A stretch of 64,000 nt of DNA from JAEUIT01 sp044220875 (GCA_044220875.1 JBGAQH010000002.1:124001-188000), one strand, 5' to 3'; numbered from the stretch's first letter, positions 1 through 10,709 are shown. Notes: generated by a model from the letters alone, not told the origin. Numbers and translations: made by a program.

Positions 1-396
1 CGCCCGATACGCCGCCAGGAAGGCGAGGGGCGGCTCGACCAGGGCCATGCCCTCGAAGAGCACCTGAATGCCCGCCTTCTTGCCGCTCGCGATCTCCACC
101 AGACGCTCGCTTCCCTTGACGAGCGTCCGGCCCCGATCCGAGAGGGCCGACAGCGTGGTGCAGGTGGCGCAGAACTGCTGTTCGAGCGTGGCGCTTCCGG
201 CCTTGAGGTCGGCGAGCGCCGACTCGATGCGGGCATGAATGCTCGCGTCGGCAAGGATGTCTCTCCGGAGCGAGTTGGCCGTCGAGCCGGAGCCGCCGCC
301 GTCGGCGGATGCGCCGGCACCGCGGCGATGCCCAAGTCCCCTCGTCAGGCTCACGCCGCGGATCAGGGTTGTCGCATGCTGCCTCAACCAGCCCAT
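1..396 (-). CDS. Partial hypothetical helical protein (C-terminus outside window)
   Basis: An open frame enters from the left edge on the reverse strand. Its start is an ATG at 396, giving 132 visible residues with no stop, so the C-terminal part is missing. The N-terminus has an Arg/Gly/Ser-rich stretch, followed by a predicted mostly helical segment (ASIHARIESALADLKAG and on) with two cysteines in FCATCTT. I do not recognise the family. The next gene to the right is a divergent two-component/phosphatase protein, so a signalling role is possible but unsupported. The start was chosen because it is the first ATG that keeps the frame open to the edge. Confidence 0.55.
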   Translation of the reverse strand, partial: MGWLRQHATTLIRGVSLTRGLGHRRGAGASADGGGSGSTANSLRRDILADASIHARIESALADLKAGSATLEQQFCATCTTLSALSDRGRTLVKGSERLVEIASGKKAGIQVLFEGMALVEPPLAFLAAYRA

Positions 397-701
397 AGCT
401 GCTGTCCCCGTTCCTGACTGCGGGCGTTGCGCGGAACGCGCCCTCAGCCAAGGCGATAGGAACCCGGACCCGCCCCCCCGGCGGGGACGACCAGAGCGGT
501 TCGTCGGCGTCTGCACCAGCCAACTTCACTGGTTCCGCGATGGCGCGTCGGTCGTAGCGATTGTGCGGTCGGCCTGAAGCGGCTGAGGAGGCCTCAACAT
601 CGGCGAGCGTTGTGCCGATGCACATGACCGCCGCTGCTCCTGTCATTCCGGGGTTCGGGACCGTTTTTGGCCCGCGGCGATGTTCGCGATCACATCACGC
701 C
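397..701. other. Intergenic region between divergent genes
   Basis: About 305 bases separate the partial reverse gene from the forward signalling gene. I see no RNA gene, long inverted repeat or clear sigma-70 promoter. Forward in-frame ATGs exist at about 618 and 624, so the downstream protein could begin earlier than annotated. Confidence 0.4.
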
Positions 702-3146
702 ATGCCTTCTCCAGCGTTTGAAAACAGCAATTCGCCGGGCCGTCAGGGGGCTCTTCGCGTGCTCGTGGTCGAGGACTGCGAAGCGAGCGCACGACTGGCG
801 ATGGCACTCCTCGCCAAGCTCGGCGCGGTCTCCGCCAACGCCGTCACCGGCGCCGCCGCGATCGAGGCGCTGCGGACGGAGTCGTTCGACGCAGTGCTCA
901 TGGACTGCGGCCTGCCCGACATTGACGGCTACGAGACGACGCGGCGCATTCGCGCGGGACTCGCCGGTTCGGATCGGGCTGCGGTGCCGGTCATCGCATT
1001 CACCGCCGACAGCGATGCGGCGACGCTGGCTCTCTGCCGCGAGGCCGGGATGGGCCGCGTTCTCGCCAAGCCGATCGTCGTTGCGGAGCTGAAGTCGCTC
1101 CTCGCCGAACTCGCGGGCGTCGCATCCGCCCCCGCCAGCGCGCTCGACCGGCCCGACGGGACGCCAACGCACCGAATCGTCTCGGGGGAACCTGCTCTCT
1201 TTGATGCCCTCGGCCTCCTCGAGCGCGTGCTGAACGACCAGGCGATCGCCCACGAGGTGCTTGAGGGCTTCATCGCCACCCTTCCGGCCCAGATCGACGA
1301 GCTGCAGCGGAGCGTCAACGACGCTGCGTGCCAGCGCACCGCAGCGCTTGCCCATCAGCTCAAGGGCGCCGCCGGCGGCGTCGGCGCCGGCGGCCTGCGC
1401 GAAGTCGCCCTGGCGATGGAGGCGGCGGGTCACGCCGGCGACATGGCCCTGCTCCGGCGGCTCGCCTCCTCGCTCGACGAGCAGTCGAACCGATTCCGCA
1501 GCGCGGTGCGCTCCGTTGACCTCAATGCCGTCGCCCAGGGCCGCCGGGAATGGACGCCGATTCCCAAGCCGGCGCGGGACCTCGGCGCCGCCGGCTCCGT
1601 GCTCCTGGTCGACGACGATCCGACGCTGCGCGGAATGCTGCGGCTGATGATCGAGCGTGAGGGACATCGGGTCACGACCGCGGCCTGTGCCGCCGAAGCG
1701 ATGCGGGCCCTCGAGCGCGAGGGCATCGCCACCTTTGACTGCATCGTGAGCGACTACCGCATGCCCGGGGAGTCGGGCCTCGACCTTCTCACCTGGATTC
1801 GCAGCAAGGATCCGACCGTCGCCACGATCATGATGACCGCCGACGACGAGAAGGGCGTCGTCACCAGCTCGCTGCGCGTCGGGGCCTGCGACTTCCTCGA
1901 GAAGCCCGTCGATGCCCGCCGGCTCCATGCGGCGATCGTGGCGGGCGTGACCAGGACCCGCGAGCAGCGCCGTGCCCGGCAGGCCCAGACCGAAGTGGCC
2001 GCCATGGGCGAGACGCAGGAGCAGATGCTCCACACCCAAGCCGGCTGCGCCACGCCGGTCGAGCTCTGCTTCCACCCGAAGCTCGATGCGGGCGGCGACT
2101 TCTTCAGCCAGTTCCAGCTCAGCGCCGACCGGACCTTCTGTCTCCTCACCGACGTCTCCGGCCACGACCTGCAGGCGGCCTACCTCTCCGCCTACTTCCA
2201 CGGCATGGCCCGCGGCATGCTCGAGCGGGCCGCGACACCGCCGGCGCTCTTCGCGTTCTTCAACCGCTTCCTGGTGAAGGAGTGGAATCCGCAGCGTGCC
2301 GTGCACACGGCGAGCAACCGGTCGCTCGCGTCGGTGGCCGTCAGCTCGCTCCTGATCGACACCGAGCGAGGGACGATCGAGTCGCTCACCGCGGGCGCGC
2401 CCGCCCCATCGCGCGTCACCGAGGAGGGTCGGATCGAGGTTGTCGGCGAGCGCGGCGGCGCTCCGCTCGGATGGTTCGACGACTGCCCCGCATCGACGAA
2501 CGAATCGACTCTCGCGGGCGGCGGGTCGATGCTGCTCTGGAGCGACGGCCTGGACGATCTTGCCCAAGCCCAGCAGGCCTGCGTCCTTGCCACGGCGTTC
2601 GCCCTGCAGTCGGCGCGGCGCATCGGCACGGCCCACCCGCTGGTCCACGGAGCGGCGGACGACATCCTCGTGGCCAGAGTCTCCCTGCCCCCCCACACGC
2701 CCTTCGAGGACGCCTTCGCCCCGCTGGTGCTCTGGCGCTATCGCGGCGACCAGGCCGCGGAAATCGACGGCTTCGCGGCCTATTGGCGCCGAAGCCTGCG
2801 ACTGGCGATCCCCGACCTGAGCGACGCGTCGGAACATGACATCGTGCTTGCGACGCGCGAGGCCCTCCTCAACGCGATGGATCACGGCTGCTGCGGGCGG
2901 GCCGACCTTCGCGCGTCGCTCCAGATCTCGTATCGCCCGCGTACGCGGACGCTGAGGGTCTGGATCGACGACCCCGGGCCGGGCCACACGTTCGACTATG
3001 CGGCCTACGCGGAGGCTGCGGCCAACGAACTGCTCACCGAGCACCGAGGGCTCATCTTCATTCACAACCTCGCCAACGCCGTCCGATATGAGCGGAACGG
3101 AGCGTCCATCAGGATGGACTTCCATCTCGCCGACCCGCCAGCCTGA
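702..3146 (+). CDS. Multidomain signalling protein: REC-HPt-REC-SpoIIE phosphatase-HATPase
   Basis: An 814-residue cytoplasmic protein with five modules. A receiver domain (residues ~18-138) has phosphoacceptor D68 and K123. An HPt domain (~170-275) has H218 in AHQLKGA. A second receiver (~298-415) has D351 and K401. A PP2C/SpoIIE phosphatase core (~450-660) shows LDAGGDFF and LTDVSGHD metal-binding motifs. A C-terminal RsbW-like ATPase (~700-810) has the N-box EALLNAMDHG. No membrane segment is visible. The gene is followed 55 bp later by a STAS antagonist, the usual substrate of such phosphatase/kinase pairs, so the two probably form a partner-switching switch. The open frame extends upstream to 561. 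I chose ATG 702 because the receiver fold starts shortly after it, but the start is uncertain. Confidence 0.9.
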   Translation: MPSPAFENSNSPGRQGALRVLVVEDCEASARLAMALLAKLGAVSANAVTGAAAIEALRTESFDAVLMDCGLPDIDGYETTRRIRAGLAGSDRAAVPVIAFTADSDAATLALCREAGMGRVLAKPIVVAELKSLLAELAGVASAPASALDRPDGTPTHRIVSGEPALFDALGLLERVLNDQAIAHEVLEGFIATLPAQIDELQRSVNDAACQRTAALAHQLKGAAGGVGAGGLREVALAMEAAGHAGDMALLRRLASSLDEQSNRFRSAVRSVDLNAVAQGRREWTPIPKPARDLGAAGSVLLVDDDPTLRGMLRLMIEREGHRVTTAACAAEAMRALEREGIATFDCIVSDYRMPGESGLDLLTWIRSKDPTVATIMMTADDEKGVVTSSLRVGACDFLEKPVDARRLHAAIVAGVTRTREQRRARQAQTEVAAMGETQEQMLHTQAGCATPVELCFHPKLDAGGDFFSQFQLSADRTFCLLTDVSGHDLQAAYLSAYFHGMARGMLERAATPPALFAFFNRFLVKEWNPQRAVHTASNRSLASVAVSSLLIDTERGTIESLTAGAPAPSRVTEEGRIEVVGERGGAPLGWFDDCPASTNESTLAGGGSMLLWSDGLDDLAQAQQACVLATAFALQSARRIGTAHPLVHGAADDILVARVSLPPHTPFEDAFAPLVLWRYRGDQAAEIDGFAAYWRRSLRLAIPDLSDASEHDIVLATREALLNAMDHGCCGRADLRASLQISYRPRTRTLRVWIDDPGPGHTFDYAAYAEAAANELLTEHRGLIFIHNLANAVRYERNGASIRMDFHLADPPA

Positions 3147-3201
3147 GCCGAGCGGGGTTCGCCTGCATCGCCCTTCACGATTCCAGTCGACGAAGCCCAC
3201 C

Positions 3202-3531
3202 ATGACCAACCCACTCGTCACGCGCGAACACAGTTGTCTCACGATCCGCGTGCAGGGCGACCTGCTCAGCACCAACGCAAAGGAGATCCGCGCCGCGCTC
3301 GACGATCTCCTCGCCGCACCGGAGAAGCAGAGCGGCCTGCGGGTCGTCTTCCTCGACCTGACGACCGCCACGATGATCGACTCCGTTGGGCTCAACCTGA
3401 TCGTCGCGATCCTTCGGGCGACCAAGCAGGCCGGGGCGACGATGAAGATCAGCCACTCGAGCCCCAACGTCCACCGCATTCTCCTCTTCACGCGTCTCGA
3501 CCAGCAGGTCGAGATCCTGAAGGCCGCCTGA
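3202..3531 (+). CDS. STAS-domain anti-sigma factor antagonist
   Basis: A 109-residue single-domain STAS protein of the SpoIIAA/RsbV type. The segment TATMIDSVGLNLIVAIL holds the conserved D-S-x-G motif, whose serine is the usual phosphorylation site. The length matches the family. It lies 55 bp after the phosphatase/ATPase fusion gene and just before a terminator hairpin, so the two are probably cotranscribed. By analogy with RsbV, the HATPase module would phosphorylate it and the SpoIIE module dephosphorylate it; the final target is not in the window. ATG 3202 gives a complete domain; the frame stays open further upstream inside the preceding gene, which is rejected as overlap. Confidence 0.9.
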   Translation: MTNPLVTREHSCLTIRVQGDLLSTNAKEIRAALDDLLAAPEKQSGLRVVFLDLTTATMIDSVGLNLIVAILRATKQAGATMKISHSSPNVHRILLFTRLDQQVEILKAA

Positions 3532-3573
3532 TCCGACGATCGCCGCGGTCGCGACGACGCATGAACCATGAGA

Positions 3574-3609
3574 AACGCCGGAGGCCCCAGCGATGGGGCC
3601 TCCGGCGTT
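3574..3609. terminator. Bidirectional hairpin terminator
   Basis: A perfect 15-bp inverted repeat (arms 3574-3588 and 3595-3609) with a 6-base loop lies between the convergent STAS gene and the thioredoxin-like gene. There is no long U tract, but the position and stability suggest a terminator working in both directions. Confidence 0.85.
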
Positions 3610-3645
3610 GTGTATCAGGTCGTGCCGCCGAACCGGCCGTCGCGA

Positions 3646-5025
3646 TCACTTCGCGCCGAGCAGCTCGTTCACTTCCTTGGTCAGGTTCGCGACGAGCTCG
3701 GGATCGAATCCGGTGTGGATCTTGGCGATCTTGCCGTCGGTCCCGATGATGACCATCGAGGGGATGGCGTTGAAGCCGTACGCGGTCGCAAGGCCGTTGT
3801 CGGCGTCGACGAGGGTGACCATCGTGTACTTGGCGTCGGTCCAGAAGGTGCCGACGGTCTTGTTCCGCTCGGCCGGGGCGACGCGCTCCCAGATGTTCAC
3901 CGGGTGAACGACGACCTTGTCGTTGCTCTTCATCGAGTCGGCGAACTTCTGGAGGAGCGGAAGGCCCATCTTGCACGGCCCGCACCAGGTGGCCCAGAAG
4001 TCAAGGACGATGACCTTGCCCTTGTAGGAGGAGAGATCGATCTCCTTGCCGTCGAGCGTGCCGAGCTTGGCGGTCGGGGCGACATCGCCCTCCTTGACCT
4101 TCAGCTCGGGCGGCGCTTCCTGGCCACCGGCCGGGGCGAAGTCCATGACGCTCGCCACAGCGGTGCGTGAGCCCTTCTCGAAGGCGATCGCCTTCTCGAG
4201 CTTGTCGGCGACGGTGTTGGTGACCTTCATGGTCACGGAGATCACGAAGCCCTCCGGTGCGCCTTCCGGGGTGAGGGCGGCGCGGGTGGCCTTCTGCAGC
4301 TTGGTCGCCCCGTCGAAGACGAGGACGAGCGAGCCGCCCTGACCGGCCACGAGAATCTCGCTGTCGGCGCCGGCCATGCGCGAGCCCTTGATCGCGGGCT
4401 CCTGCACGAAGGGGCCGCCAAGCTGGGCTTCGAGCTCAGCGCCGGTCACGCCGTCGCGGAGAGCCATCGCGGTGCTGGGAAGGGCGAAGCCGGGGAGCAT
4501 CGCGCCGAGGGTCTTCGAGAGGCCGCCCTCAATCTTCTTCTCGACGTACTTGTCTGCGGGCTCGGAGGGCACCACGTAGGCGGTGCCGTCCACGGCGAGC
4601 ACCTCAATGCCGGTGCTGGCCATGCGGAACGAACCCTTCGGACCGTAGGCCATGTCGATCGACTGGCTGTTGGCCGGGGCGCCCTGCATGGCGACTTCGA
4701 TGTCGAGCTTCTCGGTAATGGTCGCCGCGGCCTGATAGGCCTTGGACGAGGCCGCGAGCATCTCGTGGGCCTTCTTCACGGCGTCGGCCGAGCGGTCGGC
4801 GTCGGTCCAGTCGGAGCCGAATGCCGGTGCGGGCTTCGCGGCTTCGGGGGCCCGAGCCGGGGCCTGGGCGGGCGCCGGGTCGGCGGCCTTGGGAGCCTCC
4901 GGCTTCGGTGCATCCTGCTTGGCGGGAGCGGCCGGCGCGGCGGGCTTGTTCTGGGCGAGGGCGGGGACAGTGACACAAGTCAGGCCAATCGTCGACACGA
5001 CGGCCGCGAGCGAGCGAAGACGCAT
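3646..5025 (-). CDS. Secreted TlpA/ResA-like thioredoxin protein with N-terminal LolA/DUF2092-like domain
   Basis: A 459-residue protein with a signal peptide (residues 1-24, ending ...VPALA) and an Ala/Pro/Lys-rich linker to ~70. A domain at ~80-290 resembles periplasmic DUF2092/LolA-like folds. A C-terminal thioredoxin fold has the active site WATWCGPC, with cysteines at 348 and 351. TlpA-type proteins reduce or exchange disulfides on envelope proteins; the substrate here is unknown. ATG 5025 was chosen over the longer frame start at 5046 because the positively charged n-region MRLR directly precedes the hydrophobic core. It is transcribed away from the histidine kinase gene and is separated from it by a terminator. 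Confidence 0.85.
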   Translation of the reverse strand: MRLRSLAAVVSTIGLTCVTVPALAQNKPAAPAAPAKQDAPKPEAPKAADPAPAQAPARAPEAAKPAPAFGSDWTDADRSADAVKKAHEMLAASSKAYQAAATITEKLDIEVAMQGAPANSQSIDMAYGPKGSFRMASTGIEVLAVDGTAYVVPSEPADKYVEKKIEGGLSKTLGAMLPGFALPSTAMALRDGVTGAELEAQLGGPFVQEPAIKGSRMAGADSEILVAGQGGSLVLVFDGATKLQKATRAALTPEGAPEGFVISVTMKVTNTVADKLEKAIAFEKGSRTAVASVMDFAPAGGQEAPPELKVKEGDVAPTAKLGTLDGKEIDLSSYKGKVIVLDFWATWCGPCKMGLPLLQKFADSMKSNDKVVVHPVNIWERVAPAERNKTVGTFWTDAKYTMVTLVDADNGLATAYGFNAIPSMVIIGTDGKIAKIHTGFDPELVANLTKEVNELLGAK

Positions 5026-5137
5026 AGTTACTCCGGTGAACAACAAAGACGAAAGGGCGGAATGCTACCAGCGGGGACGCCTGCGGGTGCAGCGAGCCGA
5101 CACCTCTTCGGCCGAGTCACTTCGGGTGATCTACAAA

Positions 5138-5153
5138 GAAAGCCGGCGCTTTC
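5138..5153 (-). terminator. Intrinsic terminator after histidine kinase gene
   Basis: Read on the reverse strand, GAAAGC-GCCG-GCTTTC forms a 6-bp stem followed by a short T-rich run. A second hairpin lies just upstream at 5153-5170 (7-bp arms, loop CAGA). Both fall between the kinase stop and the thioredoxin-like gene. Confidence 0.6.
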
Positions 5154-5309
5154 CGGCCGCAGACGGCCGGGGCAACGCTCTTGCAGTGGGGGCCGGCGCC
5201 CCCAAAATCGGCTTTCCCCCGCTGCCAGATGGACTTCCGGGGCCACGTCCCGGCTGCGCCGCCACGCCCCGACGGGATTCGCGGTCGCCCGGGCGGGGCT
5301 CGTCGGTTG

Positions 5310-7277
<1,968 letters not shown>

Positions 7278-7416
7278 GATGCCTTTCGCGCCACTCGGGT
7301 GCGTGCCGAGTGGACATCGCCGACATCGACCGCCCAGCGCGTTCGTGTGAAGCGCTTCGGGCGAATGTCGCGGTTCTACCCAATCAACGAATATGGCTAC
7401 TGCAATGACGCGGCGA

Positions 7417-7908
7417 TTACGCGTCGTCGGGGGACGCGCCGAAGTCGTCGTCGACTTGTCGCTCGCACGTCTCGAACTGGAGGACGCCATCGGACTCAAG
7501 CTCCTCGAGTCGATCGAAGACAGCGTCCTCGTCCACCCCGGGAGGCAGATCGAGCGCCAGGAGCGTCGCATTCGCCCGCTCGACGCCGACGCCAAGCGAC
7601 TCCAGGGATTCGATCGCCGACAGCAGCGCCTCCGTGCCGACATCGTCGGCCGGCATGATGCGAAACGTCCGGTGGCCGCTGGCCCGCTCGACCCGCTCGA
7701 TCACCGGGAACTCGTCCCCCTTCTCCGAGCGGGCCACGACGACGTCGCCGTAGTTCAGCCCATACGCATAAAAGGGAACGTTGCGCAACTCGTAGCGGTC
7801 GGCGCCCAAGGCGTGGGCCCAAAAGGACTCGCCGTCGATCTCCGCCCAGTGATGGCGAAACCCGACCACGATCTTCTTCAGCGACTGATTGACGTTGGTC
7901 TCGGTCAT
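7417..7908 (-). CDS. DUF4265-like protein
   Basis: A 163-residue soluble acidic protein. The N-terminal half (VVGFRHHWAEIDGESFWAHAL..., LRNVPFYAYGLNYGDVV) matches what I know of the DUF4265 family, whose members have no established function. The C-terminal half predicts an ACT-like alternating helix/strand fold (TEALLSAIESLESLGV...). No signal peptide or membrane segment. It lies upstream of, and on the same strand as, the histidine kinase with a 139-bp gap, so cotranscription is possible. ATG 7908 gives a normal family N-terminus. Confidence 0.8.
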   Translation of the reverse strand: MTETNVNQSLKKIVVGFRHHWAEIDGESFWAHALGADRYELRNVPFYAYGLNYGDVVVARSEKGDEFPVIERVERASGHRTFRIMPADDVGTEALLSAIESLESLGVGVERANATLLALDLPPGVDEDAVFDRLEELESDGVLQFETCERQVDDDFGASPDDA

Positions 7909-8008
7909 GCGTGTGCCTTCCGTGGCGGGCAGCGTAGGGGATCGAGGCGGGTCGGCAAGATGAGGTGGGAGCGGGGTATCGGACGTCGCGATCGCGCTGC
8001 CTCGCGCT

Positions 8009-8036
8009 TTGTGTGCCAGGGAGCGTTCTGTACAGT
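8009..8036 (+). promoter_or_regulatory. Candidate promoter of the LamG-dockerin gene
   Basis: A TTGTGT box (8009-8014) and a TACAGT box (8031-8036) are separated by 16 bases. They lie 20 bases before the ATG at 8056. The spacing is good and each box has two mismatches to the sigma-70 consensus. Confidence 0.4.
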
Positions 8037-8055
8037 GGCCCGCGGAGATTCCGAC

Positions 8056-8955
8056 ATGCGATCACTGCTCGTCACCGCCATCGTGAGCCTCAGCTCGACC
8101 GCCTGCTTCGCCACCACCGGACCCGTCGGCCACTGGTCGTTCAATGAGGGCAAGGGAACGGTGCTCCACGACTCGGTCGCGGGCCACAACGGCACGGCGA
8201 TCGGCGTGCCGAGCTTCGTGCCCGGCGTGAGCGGCACGGCCATCTCCCTCCATCGCGCGACCGGCGATTGCGTCGACGTCGGCGATGTCCCACTCTTCGA
8301 TTTCCCCGACGCGTCGAAGTTCAGCGTCAGCCTGTGGGTGCGGTGCGCCGCCGACACGAGCGGCGACCAGTACCCCATCTCGAATCACTTCGTCACGGTG
8401 CCGAATGGCTGGATCCTCTTCGTCGGGGTGAGCGGCGGCTGCTACGGCGATCCGGCGCGGATGAGCTTCTACGCCTCCGACTCCTGTGGGGGCGAGGTCA
8501 CCGCGGCACAGAACATCTACGACGGCGCGTGGCACCACATCGTCGGCGTGTACGAGGCGGGCGTCGCCAAGCGCCTCTACGTGGACGGCGGAACGGGAGC
8601 GGTGCTCGGGTCGCCGCAGTCGATGGGAGTCCACACGCTCTCGCGACTGGTCATCGGCGGCGTCACGAACACGAACGGCCAGCCTTCCGCCGGCTTCGAG
8701 GGCCTGATCGACGACGTGCAGATCTACGACCGGGCACTGAACTGCGCCGAGGCCAACTACCTGTTCGCCCATCCCGGCCAGCAGGTCGCGACCCTCGCCG
8801 ACATCGACGGTGACGGCGACGTCGACGGCGCCGATCTCGCGACGCTGCTCGGAGCGTGGGGCGCCTGCGGTGCGATCTGCACCGCCGATCTCGACTGCAG
8901 CGGCTCCGTCGACGCCGCGGACCTCGCGGTCCTGCTCGGGTCATGGACCGGCTAA
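8056..8955 (+). CDS. Secreted LamG-like protein with C-terminal GC-type dockerin
   Basis: A 299-residue exported protein. Residues 1-19 form a signal peptide (MRSLLVTAIVSLSSTACFA). A concanavalin/LamG-like jelly-roll follows (GHWSFNEGKG...; WHHIVGVYEAGVAKRLYVDG; IDDVQIYDRALN). The last ~55 residues are two calcium-binding dockerin repeats (DIDGDGDVDGADLATLLGAWG and DLDCSGSVDAADLAVLLGSW). LamG domains usually bind carbohydrate or other ligands; the dockerin presumably anchors the protein. The frame is open further upstream, but the signal peptide and a candidate promoter at 8009 fix ATG 8056. It is divergent from the DUF4265 gene. Confidence 0.9.
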   Translation: MRSLLVTAIVSLSSTACFATTGPVGHWSFNEGKGTVLHDSVAGHNGTAIGVPSFVPGVSGTAISLHRATGDCVDVGDVPLFDFPDASKFSVSLWVRCAADTSGDQYPISNHFVTVPNGWILFVGVSGGCYGDPARMSFYASDSCGGEVTAAQNIYDGAWHHIVGVYEAGVAKRLYVDGGTGAVLGSPQSMGVHTLSRLVIGGVTNTNGQPSAGFEGLIDDVQIYDRALNCAEANYLFAHPGQQVATLADIDGDGDVDGADLATLLGAWGACGAICTADLDCSGSVDAADLAVLLGSWTG

Positions 8956-8973
8956 CGCGACGACCGCGGCACC

Positions 8974-9000
8974 GCCGGGCGACATCACTTCTCGCCCGGC
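8974..9000. terminator. Convergent hairpin terminator overlapping a gene end
   Basis: Nine-base arms GCCGGGCGA and TCGCCCGGC with a 9-base loop lie between the LamG-dockerin gene and the convergent membrane gene. The right arm overlaps the last codons of the reverse gene. Confidence 0.55.
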
Positions 9001-10088
9001 CACTTGATCCGCTCCGCCCGCTTCACCACGCCGCCCTCGATGAAGACGTCCCAGGGCGGCGTGATCACCCAGCGCGTGATCTCCTTCGGAAGCTCGACAT
9101 GCAGGCCCTTCGGGAGCCGGTCAACGTGGAGCTTCACGTTGGGCCCGATCGGCGTCGGCAGCTGGACGAGCACGTACGCCGGGGCCTGCGACGGATCGGC
9201 GTCCTGCCTCGTCGCGAGCTCGCGAAGGTGCGCCGCGCAGTGGCTGCATGACTCGTAGTAGAGGACGAGCTCGGCATTCGGCGGAAAGAGCGACGTGTCG
9301 GTCCAGCGCCCGAGCTCCGTGTCGGCGAGCTTCTTGTTGAGCCAGGTGATCGGTCGGAGAATCACCTCGCCGGGGAACTGGGCCGGAAGACTCCAGGCCT
9401 CGGGTGCGACGGGAGGCGGCGTGATCGGCACGACGATCGGCGGCCTCTCCGCTTGCGTCGGCTCGACCGGCGGCCGGGTGACAACGGTGCGCGATTCCAC
9501 CGGCCTCAGCGGACGCAGCCTCGCGTCGGCGAACCACCCGAGACTCACGGCCAGAAGTCCGCCGCCGAGAACGATCGGCAGGAGCGGCGACGACCTGCGC
9601 CAGGGGCGCATGGCTATCGCGGCGGCGACGACGATGATGGCGAGCGACGCGTCGGTTGCGAGCATCACCCACGCGGGAATCGGAAAGGCGCCGCCGAAGC
9701 AGCCGCAGTGCTCGGCGCCCCCCCGCACATGGACGATCAGGATGCCGGTGAAGGTGAGGAGTGCCCCCGCCAGCGGCAGCCAGCCGATGGCGGGAACCAG
9801 CAGGGCGACGATCGCGACTGCCGTCTCGATGACCACCGCCGTCGGGATCACCAGAAAGGGATCGAGGTCGCTGTTCAGAATCGGCGAAGGAAGTTCCGAC
9901 GGTGTCCCGGTGAACGTCTTGGCCAGGGCGCCGGCGAGGAGCCAGAGCGCCGCGACGCGGACGAGCATCGCTCCCCGATTCTGCCGCGGGGAGCGGGTCG
10001 CGGTACGGTCGCCGTCGTCCGCGTCGGGCGTGACCGTGGAGCTCGCCGCCGGGCCGGACTGGGGCATCTTCTTCGATCGACGTGCCAT
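8985..10088 (-). CDS. MauE/DoxX-like membrane protein with C-terminal thioredoxin-like domain
   Basis: A 367-residue protein. About 40 disordered residues precede a bundle of four membrane helices (from MLVRVAALWLL on) containing the motif HCGCFGG, characteristic of MauE-like proteins of the DoxX superfamily. A fifth helix (LLPIVLGGGLLAVSLGWF) and a Pro-rich linker follow. The exported C-terminal domain has a CSHC pair in YYESCSHCAAHLRE, resembling a thioredoxin-type active site. The combination suggests electron transfer across the membrane for disulfide chemistry (inference). It is convergent with the LamG-dockerin gene. ATG 10088 is used; the Lys/Arg-rich start fits the positive-inside rule. 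Confidence 0.7.
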   Translation of the reverse strand: MARRSKKMPQSGPAASSTVTPDADDGDRTATRSPRQNRGAMLVRVAALWLLAGALAKTFTGTPSELPSPILNSDLDPFLVIPTAVVIETAVAIVALLVPAIGWLPLAGALLTFTGILIVHVRGGAEHCGCFGGAFPIPAWVMLATDASLAIIVVAAAIAMRPWRRSSPLLPIVLGGGLLAVSLGWFADARLRPLRPVESRTVVTRPPVEPTQAERPPIVVPITPPPVAPEAWSLPAQFPGEVILRPITWLNKKLADTELGRWTDTSLFPPNAELVLYYESCSHCAAHLRELATRQDADPSQAPAYVLVQLPTPIGPNVKLHVDRLPKGLHVELPKEITRWVITPPWDVFIEGGVVKRAERIKWPGEK

Positions 10089-10435
10089 CGCCGGTCAGCG
10101 TACCGCCGGTCGCCGCCGCGTCCGCACGCCCAGGCCCCCGAACGCAGCCTGAAGGTGCCTCCCTTCGCCGAACGATCGGCGGCAACCTCCATGGGGAATG
10201 TCGGTGACTGGTGAAGGCGGCGCGAAGCCCGCCTCCCGAGGCGACTCGGGCGACCACCTGCACCACGGCTTTTCCGCACTCAAACCGCCGAATGCGTTGC
10301 CCTTGGTCGGACGAGAGGCTATCTTCGCCGTGACGCCGCTCCCGCGTCGGCTCCCTCCCTTCCCTCGGGAAGAGGGCGGAAACGGCCGGGAACGGCCTGA
10401 CCTGAATGGTCTTGGGGGCCAGCCCTCCCACCCGA

Positions 10436-10495
10436 CGGCTCGCGCGGTATGCGAGCCGGGGTGACGTCGGTGTGCCGGGGCCTCCTGCCCGGTAC
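10436..10495 (+). promoter_or_regulatory. Two adjacent stem-loops in the infC leader
   Basis: Arms CGGCTCGC (10436-10443) and GCGAGCCG (10451-10458) form a perfect 8-bp stem with a 7-base loop. A second 8-bp stem with one G-U pair (10472-10479 with 10488-10495) follows and is succeeded by CCCCCGTTT. The second resembles a weak terminator, so attenuation of infC is conceivable. Confidence 0.4.
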
Positions 10496-10683
10496 CCCCG
10501 TTTCAGACAGTGCCAAGGCTTCTCTGCACATGCGACCGCAATCATTTTCTTCGACATGAAAGCTTGTGCCTCATGTCGTCGCGCGTCGATACGCAAGAAG
10601 CACGCAGTCGTGGCAACGCACCGCCAGCGGCGCGGTGATCGTTTGCCCATCGTGTTCCCGTCCAGCCGCTGAGCCCATCAGCC

Positions 10684-10709
10684 GGACCCCACTGGAGACA
10701 GTCGGGTCC
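10684..10709 (+). promoter_or_regulatory. GAGA-tetraloop hairpin just upstream of infC
   Basis: The stem GGACCC-C-ACTG / CAGT-C-GGGTCC has ten pairs and a single C-C mismatch, capped by the GNRA tetraloop GAGA. It ends about 10 bases before the AGAGG ribosome-binding site of infC. Confidence 0.55.

Noticed and set aside
690..3569. 959-codon open frame on the reverse strand
   Set aside because: It lies antisense to the clear REC-HPt-REC-phosphatase gene and is Arg/Glu/Gly-rich without domains; an effect of high G+C codon usage.
10380..10420. SRP RNA-like CAGGTCAGGCC on the reverse strand
   Set aside because: The invariant GGAAGCAGC loop that should follow is absent.
9121..10650. 509-codon reverse frame entering the infC leader
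   Set aside because: Mostly the wrong frame of the MauE-like gene, Arg-rich, with no domain.
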